Assembly (NCBI RefSeq): GCF_008764295.1
Contig: NZ_VTQX01000011.1
Location: 43,307-107,306, forward strand
Direction: 5' to 3'
From: Bacillus methanolicus
GTDB lineage: Bacteria; Bacillota; Bacilli; Bacillales; Cytobacillaceae
DNA: 64,000 nt
Shown here: positions 1 through 8,673 of the stretch, piece by piece
Layout: each line of letters opens with the position of its first letter
Numbering within the stretch: the first letter of the stretch is position 1
The notes under the pieces: model-generated
The model's input: the letters and a program-made list of their open reading frames with translations, nothing else
Told to the model about the DNA's origin: nothing
The model's database searches: none
Made by a program: the position numbers and the translations under genes

Positions 1-369
1 TCAAGCAAGGACTTTGTTTGGCAAGTTTTCCGCGTGCGAGAGATTGATGGAGAAAATGTTATTTTAGATAAGGATTATTTAAGTAAAAAATTTGTTCCCG
101 AGCTGACAAAGGAAGTCTGTGAAAACTCAATCTATGAATATCTTGAAAATGATTTACAGCTAAATATAAGCTTTGCAAAAAAGGAAATCATCGTTGAGGA
201 GCCGACAGAGGAAGACAGGAGGCTGCTGGATCTAGATGGCTTCCACAATGTTGTCATCATTAAAAACTATGTCTATTTAGAAGATGCTAGTTTGTTTCAA
301 TATACGGAATCACGACATCGTCCAGATAAATTTAGATTTGTTGATTTTGCAAGACGAAATCACGTATAA
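1..369 (+). CDS. treR: Trehalose operon repressor TreR, C-terminal part (truncated by window start)
   Basis: The frame is open from base 1 to a TAA at 367-369, so this is the 3' part of a longer gene. The visible 122 residues are the ligand-binding UTRA domain of a GntR-family repressor. Landmarks are VREIDGENVILDKDYL, ENSIYEYLEN and the C-terminal QYTESRHRPDKFRFVDF followed by ARR, which I recognise as typical of TreR. TreR represses trehalose uptake and phosphotrehalase genes and is released by trehalose-6-phosphate. The N-terminal winged helix and any treP/treA genes lie upstream of the window. An internal GTG at 34 is unlikely to be the real start because the fold continues upstream of it. 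Confidence 0.85.
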   Translation, partial: SSKDFVWQVFRVREIDGENVILDKDYLSKKFVPELTKEVCENSIYEYLENDLQLNISFAKKEIIVEEPTEEDRRLLDLDGFHNVVIIKNYVYLEDASLFQYTESRHRPDKFRFVDFARRNHV

Positions 370-391
370 AAAAATAGTGCGCGATTAAAAT

Positions 392-456
392 GAAGATCTC
401 TTAAACAATAAAAGAGTCCATTTGGTCCTTTATCGAACTAGAGAATCTTCTTTTTT
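392..456 (+). terminator. Probable terminator after treR
   Basis: GAAGATCTC at 392-400 can pair with GAGAATCTTC at 441-450 around a 40-nt loop, and the hairpin is followed directly by T6 (451-456). It lies 23 bp after the treR stop codon. The long loop makes it a moderate rather than strong call. Confidence 0.5.
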
Positions 457-470
457 ATGCCGGTGTAGCT

Positions 471-520
471 TTTTGGCTCATTTCGTATGAAACCTTAGTT
501 TCGCACGAAGTGGGCCAAAA
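471..520. repeat. Long hairpin, copy A of a dispersed element
   Basis: The arms at 471-493 (starting TTTTGGCTCATTTCGT) and 498-520 (ending ACGAAGTGGGCCAAAA) pair over 23 bp with one mismatch and a few G-T wobbles, around a 4-nt loop. There is no T-run on the + strand just after it. The right arm and the following CGTTTTACC recur near 47475-47508, and the left arm recurs near 19212. The rest of 370-672 holds the treR terminator and the fixA leader; I see no gene in it. Confidence 0.6.
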
Positions 521-672
521 ATCGTTTTACCGAACATTAGGATTAAAAGAAGCTTTTTATAAATAATTATCGGAATATTCGAATTTATACACTTGCAACT
601 TAATATAGTAAAAGTAAACATGCTTAAAATGACTTTGTAACAATGGCAAAAGTGAAAAGAGGGGGGAATGGA

Positions 673-1500
673 ATGCTGCATATTGTAGCATGTATTAAGC
701 AGGTTCCAGATACGAAAATAATTAAAATGAATCCGAAAACGAACACAATGGATAGGAGAACGGCGCCGGCAATTTTAAATCCGTATGACGCCCATGCAGT
801 GGAAGAGGCTGTGCGTTTAAGGGAGCGGTATGGGGGGACCGTATCCGTCTTAACGATGGGACCGCCGCCTGCGGTGAAAGCGATTAAAAAATGCATTGAA
901 ATAGGTGCTGATGAAGGCTATTTGATTACAGATCGGAGGTTTGCCGGGGCAGATACGCTCGCGACCAGTTATGCATTAACGAAGGCGTTAAACAAAATTT
1001 CAAAAGAGAATCCTGTTGATTTAATTATTTGTGGAAAAATGTCAATTGATGGTGATACTGGACAAGTCGGACCTGGAATTGCAAGACGCCTCGATATTCC
1101 TCCACTTACCTCTGTCAATAAAGTGATCGAGATTAACAAACAAGAAGGAAAGGCGATAGTTCAGCGGAAATTGGAAGATGGTTATGAAGTGGTTCAATCA
1201 ACGTTACCCTGCTTATTTTCTGTTGAAAAAACCATTAATGAAGTGCCATATGCCCCGTTTCCAAATATGCTGAAGGCAGCAAAATACAATCCATATATTT
1301 GGTCTGTTGATGATTTAGAAGACGTGGATATTAAACAATTAGGATTGAAGGGCTCGCCAACAATCGTTTCAAAGGTTTGGGCACCGCCAAAACCAGAGGG
1401 CGGCACGATGCTGGAAGGAAACCGCCAGGAGCAAGTGGAGCAATTGCTTTCCGTTCTGCTCGAGAAGAAAGAATTGTTTATGACAAAGGGGGAATCATAA
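673..1500 (+). CDS. fixA: FixA, electron-transfer flavoprotein beta subunit (electron-bifurcating type)
   Basis: A 275-residue ETF beta protein: MLHIVACIKQVPDT at the N-terminus, then the family features NPYDAHAVEEAVRLRE and GKMSIDGDTGQVGPGIARRL (around residues 123-142), which form the AMP/FAD-binding subunit. I chose ATG 673 because it follows AGAGGGGGG at 658-666; an in-frame ATG at 643 has no such site. It is the first gene of a tightly overlapping fixABCX operon; its TAA shares a base with the fixB start. In FixABCX complexes NADH electrons are split between a low-potential ferredoxin/flavodoxin and quinone. The identity is firm; the physiological acceptor here is unknown. Confidence 0.93.
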   Translation: MLHIVACIKQVPDTKIIKMNPKTNTMDRRTAPAILNPYDAHAVEEAVRLRERYGGTVSVLTMGPPPAVKAIKKCIEIGADEGYLITDRRFAGADTLATSYALTKALNKISKENPVDLIICGKMSIDGDTGQVGPGIARRLDIPPLTSVNKVIEINKQEGKAIVQRKLEDGYEVVQSTLPCLFSVEKTINEVPYAPFPNMLKAAKYNPYIWSVDDLEDVDIKQLGLKGSPTIVSKVWAPPKPEGGTMLEGNRQEQVEQLLSVLLEKKELFMTKGES

Positions 1501-2525
1501 TGGATTTCCAAGATTATCAAGGTGTTTGGGTGTTTATTGAGGAAAAGGATGGTGCCATTGCTCCAGTATCACTTGAGTTGCTAGGGGCAGGGAGAAGGCT
1601 AGCTGATAAAAGGGGAGTTGAGCTAGCAGGTGTGCTCATTGGCGATCATATTAAGCATCTTGCCAAGACGCTCTTTGAATATGGGGCGGATTTAGCATAC
1701 GTTTATGATGATCCTATTTTTAAACATTACCGTACAGAGTCTTTTATGAAAGCCTTGTTGGATTGTTCAGCAAAATATAAGCCGGAAATTATTCTTTACG
1801 GCGCAACTTCGACAGGGAAGGATTTGGCGAGCGCAGTGGCAACCGATTTGCCAACAGGTTTGACGGCAGATACTACCGAGTTGGATGTGGAGGAGGATAC
1901 TGGGCTATTGCTCGCAAGTCGACCTGCTTTTGGTGGAAATATTATGGCGACCATTTTATGTAAGAAATATCGTCCGCAAATGGCTACTGTGAGGGCAAAA
2001 GTTATGAAAGCGCTACCTCCTGAATCTGGGAGATTAGGGCGGGTAGTAGAGGAGAGCATCTTATTGCAAGAAGAGGATATCCGCACAAAAGTATTGGAGA
2101 TTGTGAAAGAAACAACAAAAAAGGTGCGAATTGATGAAGCAGATATTATTGTTGCTGGTGGAAAGGGACTAGGAAGTGCAGAAGGATTTCAATTGGTCCA
2201 CCAATTGGCAGAGACGTTAGGTGGAGCTGTTGGAGCGAGCCGGGATGTGGTAGAAGCAGGGTGGGTTGAACATGCTCATCAAGTAGGGCAAACAGGGGTT
2301 ACGGTAACCCCTAAAATCTATATAGCGATCGGTATCTCTGGAGCGATTCAACATATTGTAGGGATGAAGAATTCAAGCCTTATTATCGCGATTAATAAAG
2401 ATCCGCAGGCACCCATTTTCGAATCATGTCACTACGGAATCGTTGGGGATGCATTTGAAATTGTTCCACTTTTAATAGATAGATTTCAAGAGGTAATGTC
2501 AAAAGAGGGGGTTAGCCATGTCTGA
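1500..2525 (+). CDS. fixB: FixB, electron-transfer flavoprotein alpha subunit
   Basis: A 341-residue ETF alpha protein. The C-terminal FAD-binding domain is clear: GGKGLGSAEGF, GASRDVVEAGWV, QVGQTGVTV, GISGAIQHIVGM, INKDPQAPIFE. The start ATG (1500-1502) overlaps the fixA TAA as TAATG, with AAAGGGGG a few bases upstream inside fixA, so the two are translationally coupled. The reading frame is open further upstream but that part overlaps fixA and lacks homologous character. FixB pairs with FixA and carries the FAD that passes electrons to FixC. Confidence 0.93.
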   Translation: MDFQDYQGVWVFIEEKDGAIAPVSLELLGAGRRLADKRGVELAGVLIGDHIKHLAKTLFEYGADLAYVYDDPIFKHYRTESFMKALLDCSAKYKPEIILYGATSTGKDLASAVATDLPTGLTADTTELDVEEDTGLLLASRPAFGGNIMATILCKKYRPQMATVRAKVMKALPPESGRLGRVVEESILLQEEDIRTKVLEIVKETTKKVRIDEADIIVAGGKGLGSAEGFQLVHQLAETLGGAVGASRDVVEAGWVEHAHQVGQTGVTVTPKIYIAIGISGAIQHIVGMKNSSLIIAINKDPQAPIFESCHYGIVGDAFEIVPLLIDRFQEVMSKEGVSHV

Positions 2526-3813
2526 GAAGTTTGATGCTATTGTTGTTGGGGCTGGACCGGCAGGGACTTCGTGTGCACATGATTTAGCAAAGGGGGGAGC
2601 GCATGTCCTGCTCTTGGAAAGAGGGGAATACCCTGGTTCAAAGAATGTTATGGGTGGAGTTCTCTATCGGAAAATGATGGAGGATATTATTCCTGAATTT
2701 TATAAGGAGGCTCCGCTCGAGCGCCCGATTGTGGAACAGAGATTTATGATGATGGATAAGGAATCAGCAGTTACTTTTAGCTATAAAGGGATGGAATGGG
2801 GAAAGGAACCCTATAATAATTTCACGGTTTTGCGGGCGAAATTTGACCAATGGTTTGCTGATAAAGCTGTACAACAAGGAGCAATTCTTATAAATGAAAC
2901 CGTTGTACTCGAATGTATTGTTGAGAACGGCAAAGTCGTAGGCGTTCGGACAGATCGTCCGAATGGGGATGTGTATGCGGACGTAGTTGTACTTGCAGAT
3001 GGGGTTAACTCACTTTTAGCCCAGTCACTTGGTTTCCACAAGGAATATCGACCAGATGAAGTTGCGTTAGCGACAATGGAAATCCTGAAGCTTGATAAAA
3101 AGGTGATCGAGGATCGCTTTAATTTGGAGGATAATCAAGGCTGTACGATTGAACTGTTTGGAGACGCGACAAAGGGAATTTTGGGTACCGGATTCCTATA
3201 CACGAACAAAGACACCTTAAGCATCGGGGTCGGCACGCTTTTATCAGGTTTAATTAAACATAAAATTAAACCATATGAGCTCCTCGAATATGTGAAAGCT
3301 CATCCAATGATTCGTACTCTCATTCAAGGAAGCGAACCTCAGGAATATTTAGCTCACCTTATCCCGGAAGGTGGCTATCACTCGATGGGGAGAATTGTTG
3401 GTGACGGGGTTATCGTCATTGGCGATGCTTCCCAATTAGTCAATGCGATTCATCGGGAAGGTTCGAATTTGGCAATGACTTCGGGCAGACTAGCGGCGGA
3501 AACGATCCTTTTAGCGAAAGAAGCGGGGGATTTCTCTGAAAAAGCACTCGATCATTATCGAGTTCGATTACTAGAAGGGTTTGTCGGTCAAGACATGAAA
3601 AAATATAAGGATTCAACCCATCATTTTGATCGAAACCCTCATTACTTCGATCAATATATTCCGATGCTCAATAAAGCTGCTAGCCAAATGTTTACGGTTG
3701 ACGGGCAATCGAAATGGGAAAAACAAAAGAAAATTTGGAAGGATCTTGGCACGCCAAAGGAAAAAATGAAGATGGCTCGTGATATGTACCGGGCTTGGAA
3801 GGTGGTCAAGTAA
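2518..3813 (+). CDS. fixC: FixC, ETF:quinone oxidoreductase-like flavoprotein
   Basis: A 431-residue FAD protein. The Rossmann motif VVGAGPAGTSCA is at residues 9-20, LLERG follows, and a second FAD-contact region VIVIGDASQLVNAIHREGSN lies near 297-316. This is the FixC/ETF-QO family, which takes electrons from FixAB and hands them, with FixX, to the membrane quinone pool. The start overlaps the fixB end by 8 bp and is preceded by AGAGGGGGTT. The C-terminal part (DSTHHFDRNPHYFDQYIP) is typical of FixC rather than of geranylgeranyl reductases, the main confusable family. Confidence 0.93.
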   Translation: MSEKFDAIVVGAGPAGTSCAHDLAKGGAHVLLLERGEYPGSKNVMGGVLYRKMMEDIIPEFYKEAPLERPIVEQRFMMMDKESAVTFSYKGMEWGKEPYNNFTVLRAKFDQWFADKAVQQGAILINETVVLECIVENGKVVGVRTDRPNGDVYADVVVLADGVNSLLAQSLGFHKEYRPDEVALATMEILKLDKKVIEDRFNLEDNQGCTIELFGDATKGILGTGFLYTNKDTLSIGVGTLLSGLIKHKIKPYELLEYVKAHPMIRTLIQGSEPQEYLAHLIPEGGYHSMGRIVGDGVIVIGDASQLVNAIHREGSNLAMTSGRLAAETILLAKEAGDFSEKALDHYRVRLLEGFVGQDMKKYKDSTHHFDRNPHYFDQYIPMLNKAASQMFTVDGQSKWEKQKKIWKDLGTPKEKMKMARDMYRAWKVVK

Positions 3814-4109
3814 TGAGTGAACAGAAAAAGTATCAAACGATTGAAGAGAAACAGTATCTTGTTCGTTTTAATGCTGATACCAAATCGCATCTCCATGTGA
3901 AGGATGAAGAGATCTGCTTGACGAAATGTCCCGATAAAATTTGTACGATTTTTTGTCCAGCTGAGATTTATAAATGGGAGGACATCCGCATGCATGTCGG
4001 TTACGAGGGCTGTCATGAATGTGGGAGCTGTCGCATTGGCTGTCCTCACCAAAATATTAAATGGGAATATCCAAAGGGTGGGCACGGGATAGTTTTTCGC
4101 TTGGGATAG
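3813..4109 (+). CDS. fixX: FixX, ferredoxin-like protein
   Basis: A 98-residue ferredoxin-like protein with eight clustered cysteines. C35-x3-C39-x4-C44-x3-C48-P comes first, then C67-x2-C70-x2-C73-x3-C77-P, enough ligands for two [4Fe-4S] clusters. It relays electrons between FixABC flavins and the quinone pool. The start ATG shares a base with the fixC TAA (TAATG at 3811-3815), and AAGGTGG in the fixC tail is its ribosome site. It is the last gene of the operon. No nitrogenase gene is in the window. Confidence 0.92.
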   Translation: MSEQKKYQTIEEKQYLVRFNADTKSHLHVKDEEICLTKCPDKICTIFCPAEIYKWEDIRMHVGYEGCHECGSCRIGCPHQNIKWEYPKGGHGIVFRLG

Positions 4110-4165
4110 GCGCCTTTAAAATGAAAAATCTACACCGAAATGAAGCTCTCTCCTCTGAAATTATG

Positions 4166-4262
4166 TAATTCCGGAAAAAATAAAGTTGATTTCGGAAAAA
4201 ATATAGATAATTCCGGAAAAATCGATTTGATTCCGGAAAAATACCTCGTAATTCCGGAAAAA
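4166..4262. repeat. Five-unit phased repeat array, consensus T(A/G)ATTCCGGAAAAA
   Basis: Units start at 4166, 4187, 4208, 4228 and 4249, so the period is 20-21 bp, close to two turns of B-DNA. Four of the five contain the palindromic core TTCCGGAA; the second has TTTCGGAA. Linkers of 5-7 bp are not conserved. The array lies just downstream of fixX and before the shared terminator. Confidence 0.85.
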
Positions 4263-4276
4263 CTGTTCAATCACAT

Positions 4277-4315
4277 AAAAAATCGCATGCGGAGTTAGCC
4301 GCGCATGCGATTTTT
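4277..4315. terminator. Bidirectional terminator between fixX and the cstA-like gene
   Basis: AAAAATCGCATGCG pairs perfectly with CGCATGCGATTTTT across an 8-11 nt loop. A-runs and T-runs flank both sides, so it can end the fix operon (+) and the cstA-like gene (-), which converge here. Confidence 0.9.
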
Positions 4316-4327
4316 GCTGAATGAAAC

Positions 4328-5779
4328 TTAAGCACTCTGCTTCCAGTCGGAAATATCTTCTTCGAGCGCAATATTGTATACTCTATTTCTTCTAGCTGTG
4401 ATGAAGAATAGCACCATGAGGATGGCTGTTCCGATAAAACCACCAATCCAAGAAGCGCTTACGGACATTCTGAATCCAATTTGCGCATTAAGGATATACG
4501 TAATGACCATGACAAGCATGAAGGCGCCTGGGATAAGTGGGATGAAGTAATTCTTTTTGGCAATGTACAAGTACATCGCACCCACAAATAAGGCAATGAC
4601 CGCTGTTGCTTGGTTGGCCCAGCTAAAGTATCTCCATAAAATATTGAAATCAATTTGGGTAAGAATGACAGATACAACGAATAAAGGCACGGCGATTAAT
4701 AAACGTTTTGATAATTTCTTTTGCGCGATGTTTAAATACTCAGCAATGATCATACGAGCACTGCGGAAGGCTGTGTCACCTGATGTAATCGGTAGTATCA
4801 CGACCCCAAGAATAGCAAGTGTTCCGCCGATTGCTCCTAACATGGCAATCGAGACATCGCTTACGACTGCTCCTGGTCCGCCTGCAGCTAATACTTCGTT
4901 TAAGCCATTGTAGCCATCAAATAAACTCATGGCTGCTGCGGCCCAAATCATCGCAATAATTCCTTCTGCAATCATCATTCCATAGAAAATTTTGCGTCCT
5001 TGTTTTTCCCTTTGTGTTGTACGGGAAATAATAGGTGTTTGTGTTGCATGGAAGCCTGATAATGCGCCACATGTAATCGTAAAGAAGATTAATGGGAAGA
5101 TAGGAGCATTGTCAGGATGAAAATTGGACAGTGATAATTCTGGAATTGGAGCACCTGTCGCGACTAATGTAACACCAACGCCAACAGCACTGATGACAAG
5201 TAATGCTCCGAAATAAGGATAAAAACGACCAATAATTTTATCAACTGGCAATAATGTAGCTAAAATATAGTATAAGAAAATCGCTCCGATAATAACTCCT
5301 AAAGCAATTTTCCCATCCATGAGAACATGGAGCAGGCTTGCTGGTGTTGAGACGAACACCGTTCCGACTAATAAAAGAAGTAATACAGCAAAGGCATTTA
5401 CGACGTGCTTCATTGCTTTTCCTAAAAACTTGCTGGCAAGCTCAGGCAAATGGGCGCCGCGGTTGCGAATCGAAATCATCCCTGTCAAATAGTCATGAAC
5501 AGCACCGGCAAAAATACAGCCAATAACGATCCAAATGAAAGCAACCGGTCCGTAAAGCGCTCCCATAATTGGCCCGAAAATGGGTCCGGTTCCAGCAATA
5601 TTTAAAAGTTGGATCAACGAGTTTTTCGGTGTGCTCATCGGCACATAGTCGACACCATCGCTGTTAACATAAGCTGGTGTCGCCCGCTCATCCTTGACTC
5701 CAAATACTTTTTCAACAAACTTTCCATATGTGAAATAACCGACAATTAAAAGGGCTATTCCCGTTAAAAATGTAATCAT
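4328..5779 (-). CDS. CstA-family carrier (carbon starvation / pyruvate-type transporter)
   Basis: A 483-residue, very hydrophobic protein with about 12 or more membrane segments. It carries the CstA signature GTGPIFGPIMGALYGPVAFIW followed by GAVHDYLTGMISIRNRGAHL near residues 63-112. E. coli CstA and BtsT (about 700 residues) import peptides or pyruvate; this is the shorter form common in Firmicutes. The start follows AAGGGGGAAAAGCG. A lytST pair lies 190 bp upstream on the same strand, as btsSR controls btsT in E. coli, so pyruvate uptake is my inferred role. A weak cre-like site (TGAAATCGCTTTAT, 5799-5812, minus strand) lies in its leader. Confidence 0.85.
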   Translation of the reverse strand: MITFLTGIALLIVGYFTYGKFVEKVFGVKDERATPAYVNSDGVDYVPMSTPKNSLIQLLNIAGTGPIFGPIMGALYGPVAFIWIVIGCIFAGAVHDYLTGMISIRNRGAHLPELASKFLGKAMKHVVNAFAVLLLLLVGTVFVSTPASLLHVLMDGKIALGVIIGAIFLYYILATLLPVDKIIGRFYPYFGALLVISAVGVGVTLVATGAPIPELSLSNFHPDNAPIFPLIFFTITCGALSGFHATQTPIISRTTQREKQGRKIFYGMMIAEGIIAMIWAAAAMSLFDGYNGLNEVLAAGGPGAVVSDVSIAMLGAIGGTLAILGVVILPITSGDTAFRSARMIIAEYLNIAQKKLSKRLLIAVPLFVVSVILTQIDFNILWRYFSWANQATAVIALFVGAMYLYIAKKNYFIPLIPGAFMLVMVITYILNAQIGFRMSVSASWIGGFIGTAILMVLFFITARRNRVYNIALEEDISDWKQSA

Positions 5780-5925
5780 TCGCTTTTCCCCCTTAAAAAT
5801 AAAGCGATTTCATAAAATCTTGAACAATAAGTCCTTAGTGATCTGCTTCTAGTATAAAAAATGAAATAGAATAAAAGGGGGATTTTTCACTGAGAGGTAG
5901 AAATTTGATATTATGATGTAAAATG

Positions 5926-5957
5926 AAAGGGTTATCATGCATCCGCTGTAACCCTTT
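5926..5957 (-). terminator. Hairpin after lytT
   Basis: AAAGGGTTA (5926-5934) pairs with TAACCCTTT (5949-5957), followed on the minus strand by CATTTTACAT. It lies 12 bp after the lytT stop and would separate lytST transcripts from the cstA-like gene. The T-tract is poor, so read-through is possible. Confidence 0.6.
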
Positions 5958-5969
5958 CGAGGCTGAACA

Positions 5970-6701
5970 TTAAATTTCTAATCTAGCACGTAATGCTTTG
6001 ACATAATTTCGACTAACGGGCAGCAGTTCTTTTCGACCTGTAATCTCTAGTTGAAATGCACCGTTGAACCAAGGTGTTAAGCGGACAACATCATCTAAGT
6101 TGACGAGAAAGCTTTTATGAATTCGAAAAAAGCCGTGAGGAAGGAGGCGAGATTCCAAATCTTTTAATGCCATCTTTGTTTCATACTCTTTTTGCTTTGT
6201 TATAAGTTTCGTGATATTCTCTTCACGAACGATATATTGAATATCCTGTGGTTCAATGTAATAAATTTCTCCATCTGCTTCCACAGCCAGTTTGCCTAAG
6301 GGTTTAATGGGATCTTGCTCCCTCTCTCCAAAAATAATTTTTTCAATTCTTTTGACCGTCTCCTCCAGTTGTTCTTCATCATAAGGCTTTAATAAATAGT
6401 CAACCGCTTGATAACGAAAAGCCTCCGCTGCAAATTGAGGGTAGGCAGTTGCGAAGACGACTAATGGAACTTTCTTTAGTTCGAGTAGCGCTTCTGCTGC
6501 TTTCATCCCATTCATTTTTGGCATTTCGACATCAAGGAAAACGGCATCGGGCTGCAGCTGTATCGCCTTCATGATGGCTGCCTCCCCAGAGTCGGCTTCT
6601 CCAACAATTTTTATGGAAGGAAAGGCGTTTAATAAATGTCCCAGCTCATCACGGCTGTAGGGTTCATCGTCAACAATAAGTGTGCGTATTATTCTATCCA
6701 T
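5970..6701 (-). CDS. lytT: LytT/BtsR-type response regulator (REC-LytTR)
   Basis: A 243-residue regulator. The receiver domain shows the acidic pair D11-D12, phospho-acceptor D57 in VFLDVEMP, the switch region VVFATAY and KP near residue 105. The C-terminal LytTR DNA-binding domain contains FFRIHKSFLVNLDDVV and LPVSRNYVKALR. Its start ATG overlaps the lytS stop as TAATG, so the two genes are coupled. Members of this family bind direct repeats upstream of carrier genes such as pftAB, lrgAB or btsT; the downstream cstA-like gene is the likely target here (inference). Confidence 0.9.
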   Translation of the reverse strand: MDRIIRTLIVDDEPYSRDELGHLLNAFPSIKIVGEADSGEAAIMKAIQLQPDAVFLDVEMPKMNGMKAAEALLELKKVPLVVFATAYPQFAAEAFRYQAVDYLLKPYDEEQLEETVKRIEKIIFGEREQDPIKPLGKLAVEADGEIYYIEPQDIQYIVREENITKLITKQKEYETKMALKDLESRLLPHGFFRIHKSFLVNLDDVVRLTPWFNGAFQLEITGRKELLPVSRNYVKALRARLEI

Positions 6702-8440
6702 TAATATTCCACCTTATCAGTTGGCAAGGAAAAAGAAATTTCCGTGCCGCCATCGATTTCACTTTTAATTTGTAGCGCGGCTGTTTCTCCGAACATAATC
6801 GTTAGCCGACGATTTACATTATATAGAGCAAGACCGGTTCCGCTTTCCGAAATAATTGGCTGTTTGCAGACCTGTTCTGCTCTCTCTTTGCTCATTCCAA
6901 CGCCATTATCTTTTATTTGAATGAAGCTACCCTGCCCCTGCTGCTTGATCGTAATTTCTAAAAGACAATTATTGTCCTTATCTTTCATCCCATGCTTAAT
7001 CGCATTTTCGACGATCGGTTGTAGTGTTAAAGGCGGGATAGATTGGGTTAACACATCGTCATCAATATGATAGAAAACCTTTAATTTATTTGAAAACCTG
7101 ACTTCTTCGATCGCAAGATATGCCTTTACATGTTTTAGCTCTTGCTCAAGTGTTGTTAGTTGATCTGTTGTGCTTGCGAGATTTTTTCGAATAAACTTCG
7201 ATAAAGAAACGAGTAGTTTCCTTGCTTTATCGGGATCTATCCGCACGAGAGAAAGTATGGTATTTAATGAATTAAAAAGAAAATGTGGGCTTATTTGTGC
7301 CTGCAGTGCCTTGATTTCTGCTTCCTTTGCTAAATGATAAGCATTGTCCGCATCAGCAATCTCGAGCTGATTGCTTAGCAGAGTGCTTAGACCGCTAATG
7401 AGCTCCATAATGACAGGAGTAACTTCTTTTTCAGAGCGAAAGTATAATTTCAGTGTACCAATTGTTTTTCCTCGCTGCTTTAAGGGGGCTACTACGGCCG
7501 CACCAAGTGGGCAGCCTTTGACGCGACAGTGAATCATTTCCTTGTTAGCGGCAATGATTTCACCTCTTTGAATGGTGTCGATCGTAATTTGTGTCTGAAT
7601 GGGACTATGGGCACGGTGATGGTCTTCCCCTTGCCCCACATGGGCGAGGATATCCGTTGTATTCGTGATGGCGACGGCACTCGTATTGATCTCTTTATGG
7701 AGGATCTGGCAGACTGTTCGTGCCGAATCAAAGGTTAGCCCTTTTCGTAAATAAGCCAGTGTTTTATCAGCAATTCTTAACGTTTTTTGAGCAAGGATTG
7801 CTCCTGCTTTTTCCTCTTCGTTCACAACACTTTTTATAATTAAGAGAAAGAGCGCACTTCCAAGACCGTTTGCTATGATCATAGGAAGACCGATGATTTC
7901 AACAAGTGTTGCCGCTTTATCAAAAGGGCGAGCTAAGAGTAAAATGATCATCATTTGTATCGCTTCTGCAGTGGCGCCGATAAGGAAGGCTGATTGTAAG
8001 TGGAGTCGTTTGTTTCTCTTATGGAAGGCACCTGAAATAATGCCAGCGACAATCGCTGCAAGCCCACATGAAATAGCAGTGAATCCACCTAAGGTGAAAC
8101 GGTGAATTCCAGCTATCAGCCCAGCTCCAATCCCCACCTTATACCCTCCGAGAAGCCCGGCGATAACGATACCGACGACACGGGAATTAGCAATGGCTTC
8201 GTCAGCGGTAAGCTCTGTAGCCCAAGGGTCAAATTGGAGACTGTTAACGCTTAATGTTAATCCGGAATAGGTTCCGATGATACCAAAAAAACCAAAGAAA
8301 AGGATCGCGGTTATTTGTTGTTTGCGATGAAGCTGTTCCTGGTAAATCATATCTCGAGAAAAGCGAAATCTTGTTAGAATAAAGGCAATCATCACGAGAA
8401 TGCCGAGGCGCTCCACCATCGTGATCAACAATTCAAACAT
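6701..8440 (-). CDS. lytS: LytS/BtsS-type sensor histidine kinase
   Basis: A 579-residue kinase with a 5TM-LYT membrane sensor (about residues 1-200), a GAF-like region (about 215-360), the His-kinase box ALQAQISPHFLFNSLNTIL and an ATPase domain with VENAIKHGMKD and GTGLALYNVNRRL. I start it at 8440: an in-frame ATG at 8446 sits directly on the AAGGGG ribosome site, while 8440 is 7 bases from it. Characterised relatives respond to pyruvate or membrane state. It is the first gene of lytST and is divergent from the chemoreceptor gene. Confidence 0.9.
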   Translation of the reverse strand: MFELLITMVERLGILVMIAFILTRFRFSRDMIYQEQLHRKQQITAILFFGFFGIIGTYSGLTLSVNSLQFDPWATELTADEAIANSRVVGIVIAGLLGGYKVGIGAGLIAGIHRFTLGGFTAISCGLAAIVAGIISGAFHKRNKRLHLQSAFLIGATAEAIQMMIILLLARPFDKAATLVEIIGLPMIIANGLGSALFLLIIKSVVNEEEKAGAILAQKTLRIADKTLAYLRKGLTFDSARTVCQILHKEINTSAVAITNTTDILAHVGQGEDHHRAHSPIQTQITIDTIQRGEIIAANKEMIHCRVKGCPLGAAVVAPLKQRGKTIGTLKLYFRSEKEVTPVIMELISGLSTLLSNQLEIADADNAYHLAKEAEIKALQAQISPHFLFNSLNTILSLVRIDPDKARKLLVSLSKFIRKNLASTTDQLTTLEQELKHVKAYLAIEEVRFSNKLKVFYHIDDDVLTQSIPPLTLQPIVENAIKHGMKDKDNNCLLEITIKQQGQGSFIQIKDNGVGMSKERAEQVCKQPIISESGTGLALYNVNRRLTIMFGETAALQIKSEIDGGTEISFSLPTDKVEY

Positions 8441-8589
8441 AAACATACCCCTTTATGTATTACGTGTGCTCCATAACTATATATTGGTAGTGTTAATTAT
8501 AGCAGTATTATAATATTTTTGAGAATTTTTGTTTGTAGAATGCTGTAGCTTTATGATAAAAGGACTTCTTTACAGGAACTTAAAAAAAC

Positions 8590-8623
8590 CCCCTTTCCTC
8601 TTAACATAGCGTTTACAAAGGGG
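8590..8623. other. CCCCTTT...AAAGGGG hairpin in the lytS-chemoreceptor divergent region
   Basis: CCCCTTT (8590-8596) pairs with AAAGGGG (8617-8623), with A7 before it (T7 on the minus strand). It lies between divergent genes where a terminator is not needed, just upstream of the TATAAT at 8627. It may insulate lytS from antisense transcription or act on the chemoreceptor promoter. Confidence 0.4.
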
Positions 8624-8673
8624 CTGTATAATTTTTGTTATAGGAAAATAGTACTGTATTAGGAGGAGTCCTT

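Noticed and set aside
4166..4262. CRISPR array
   Set aside because: Units are only 14-15 bp with 5-7 bp linkers and there are no cas genes.
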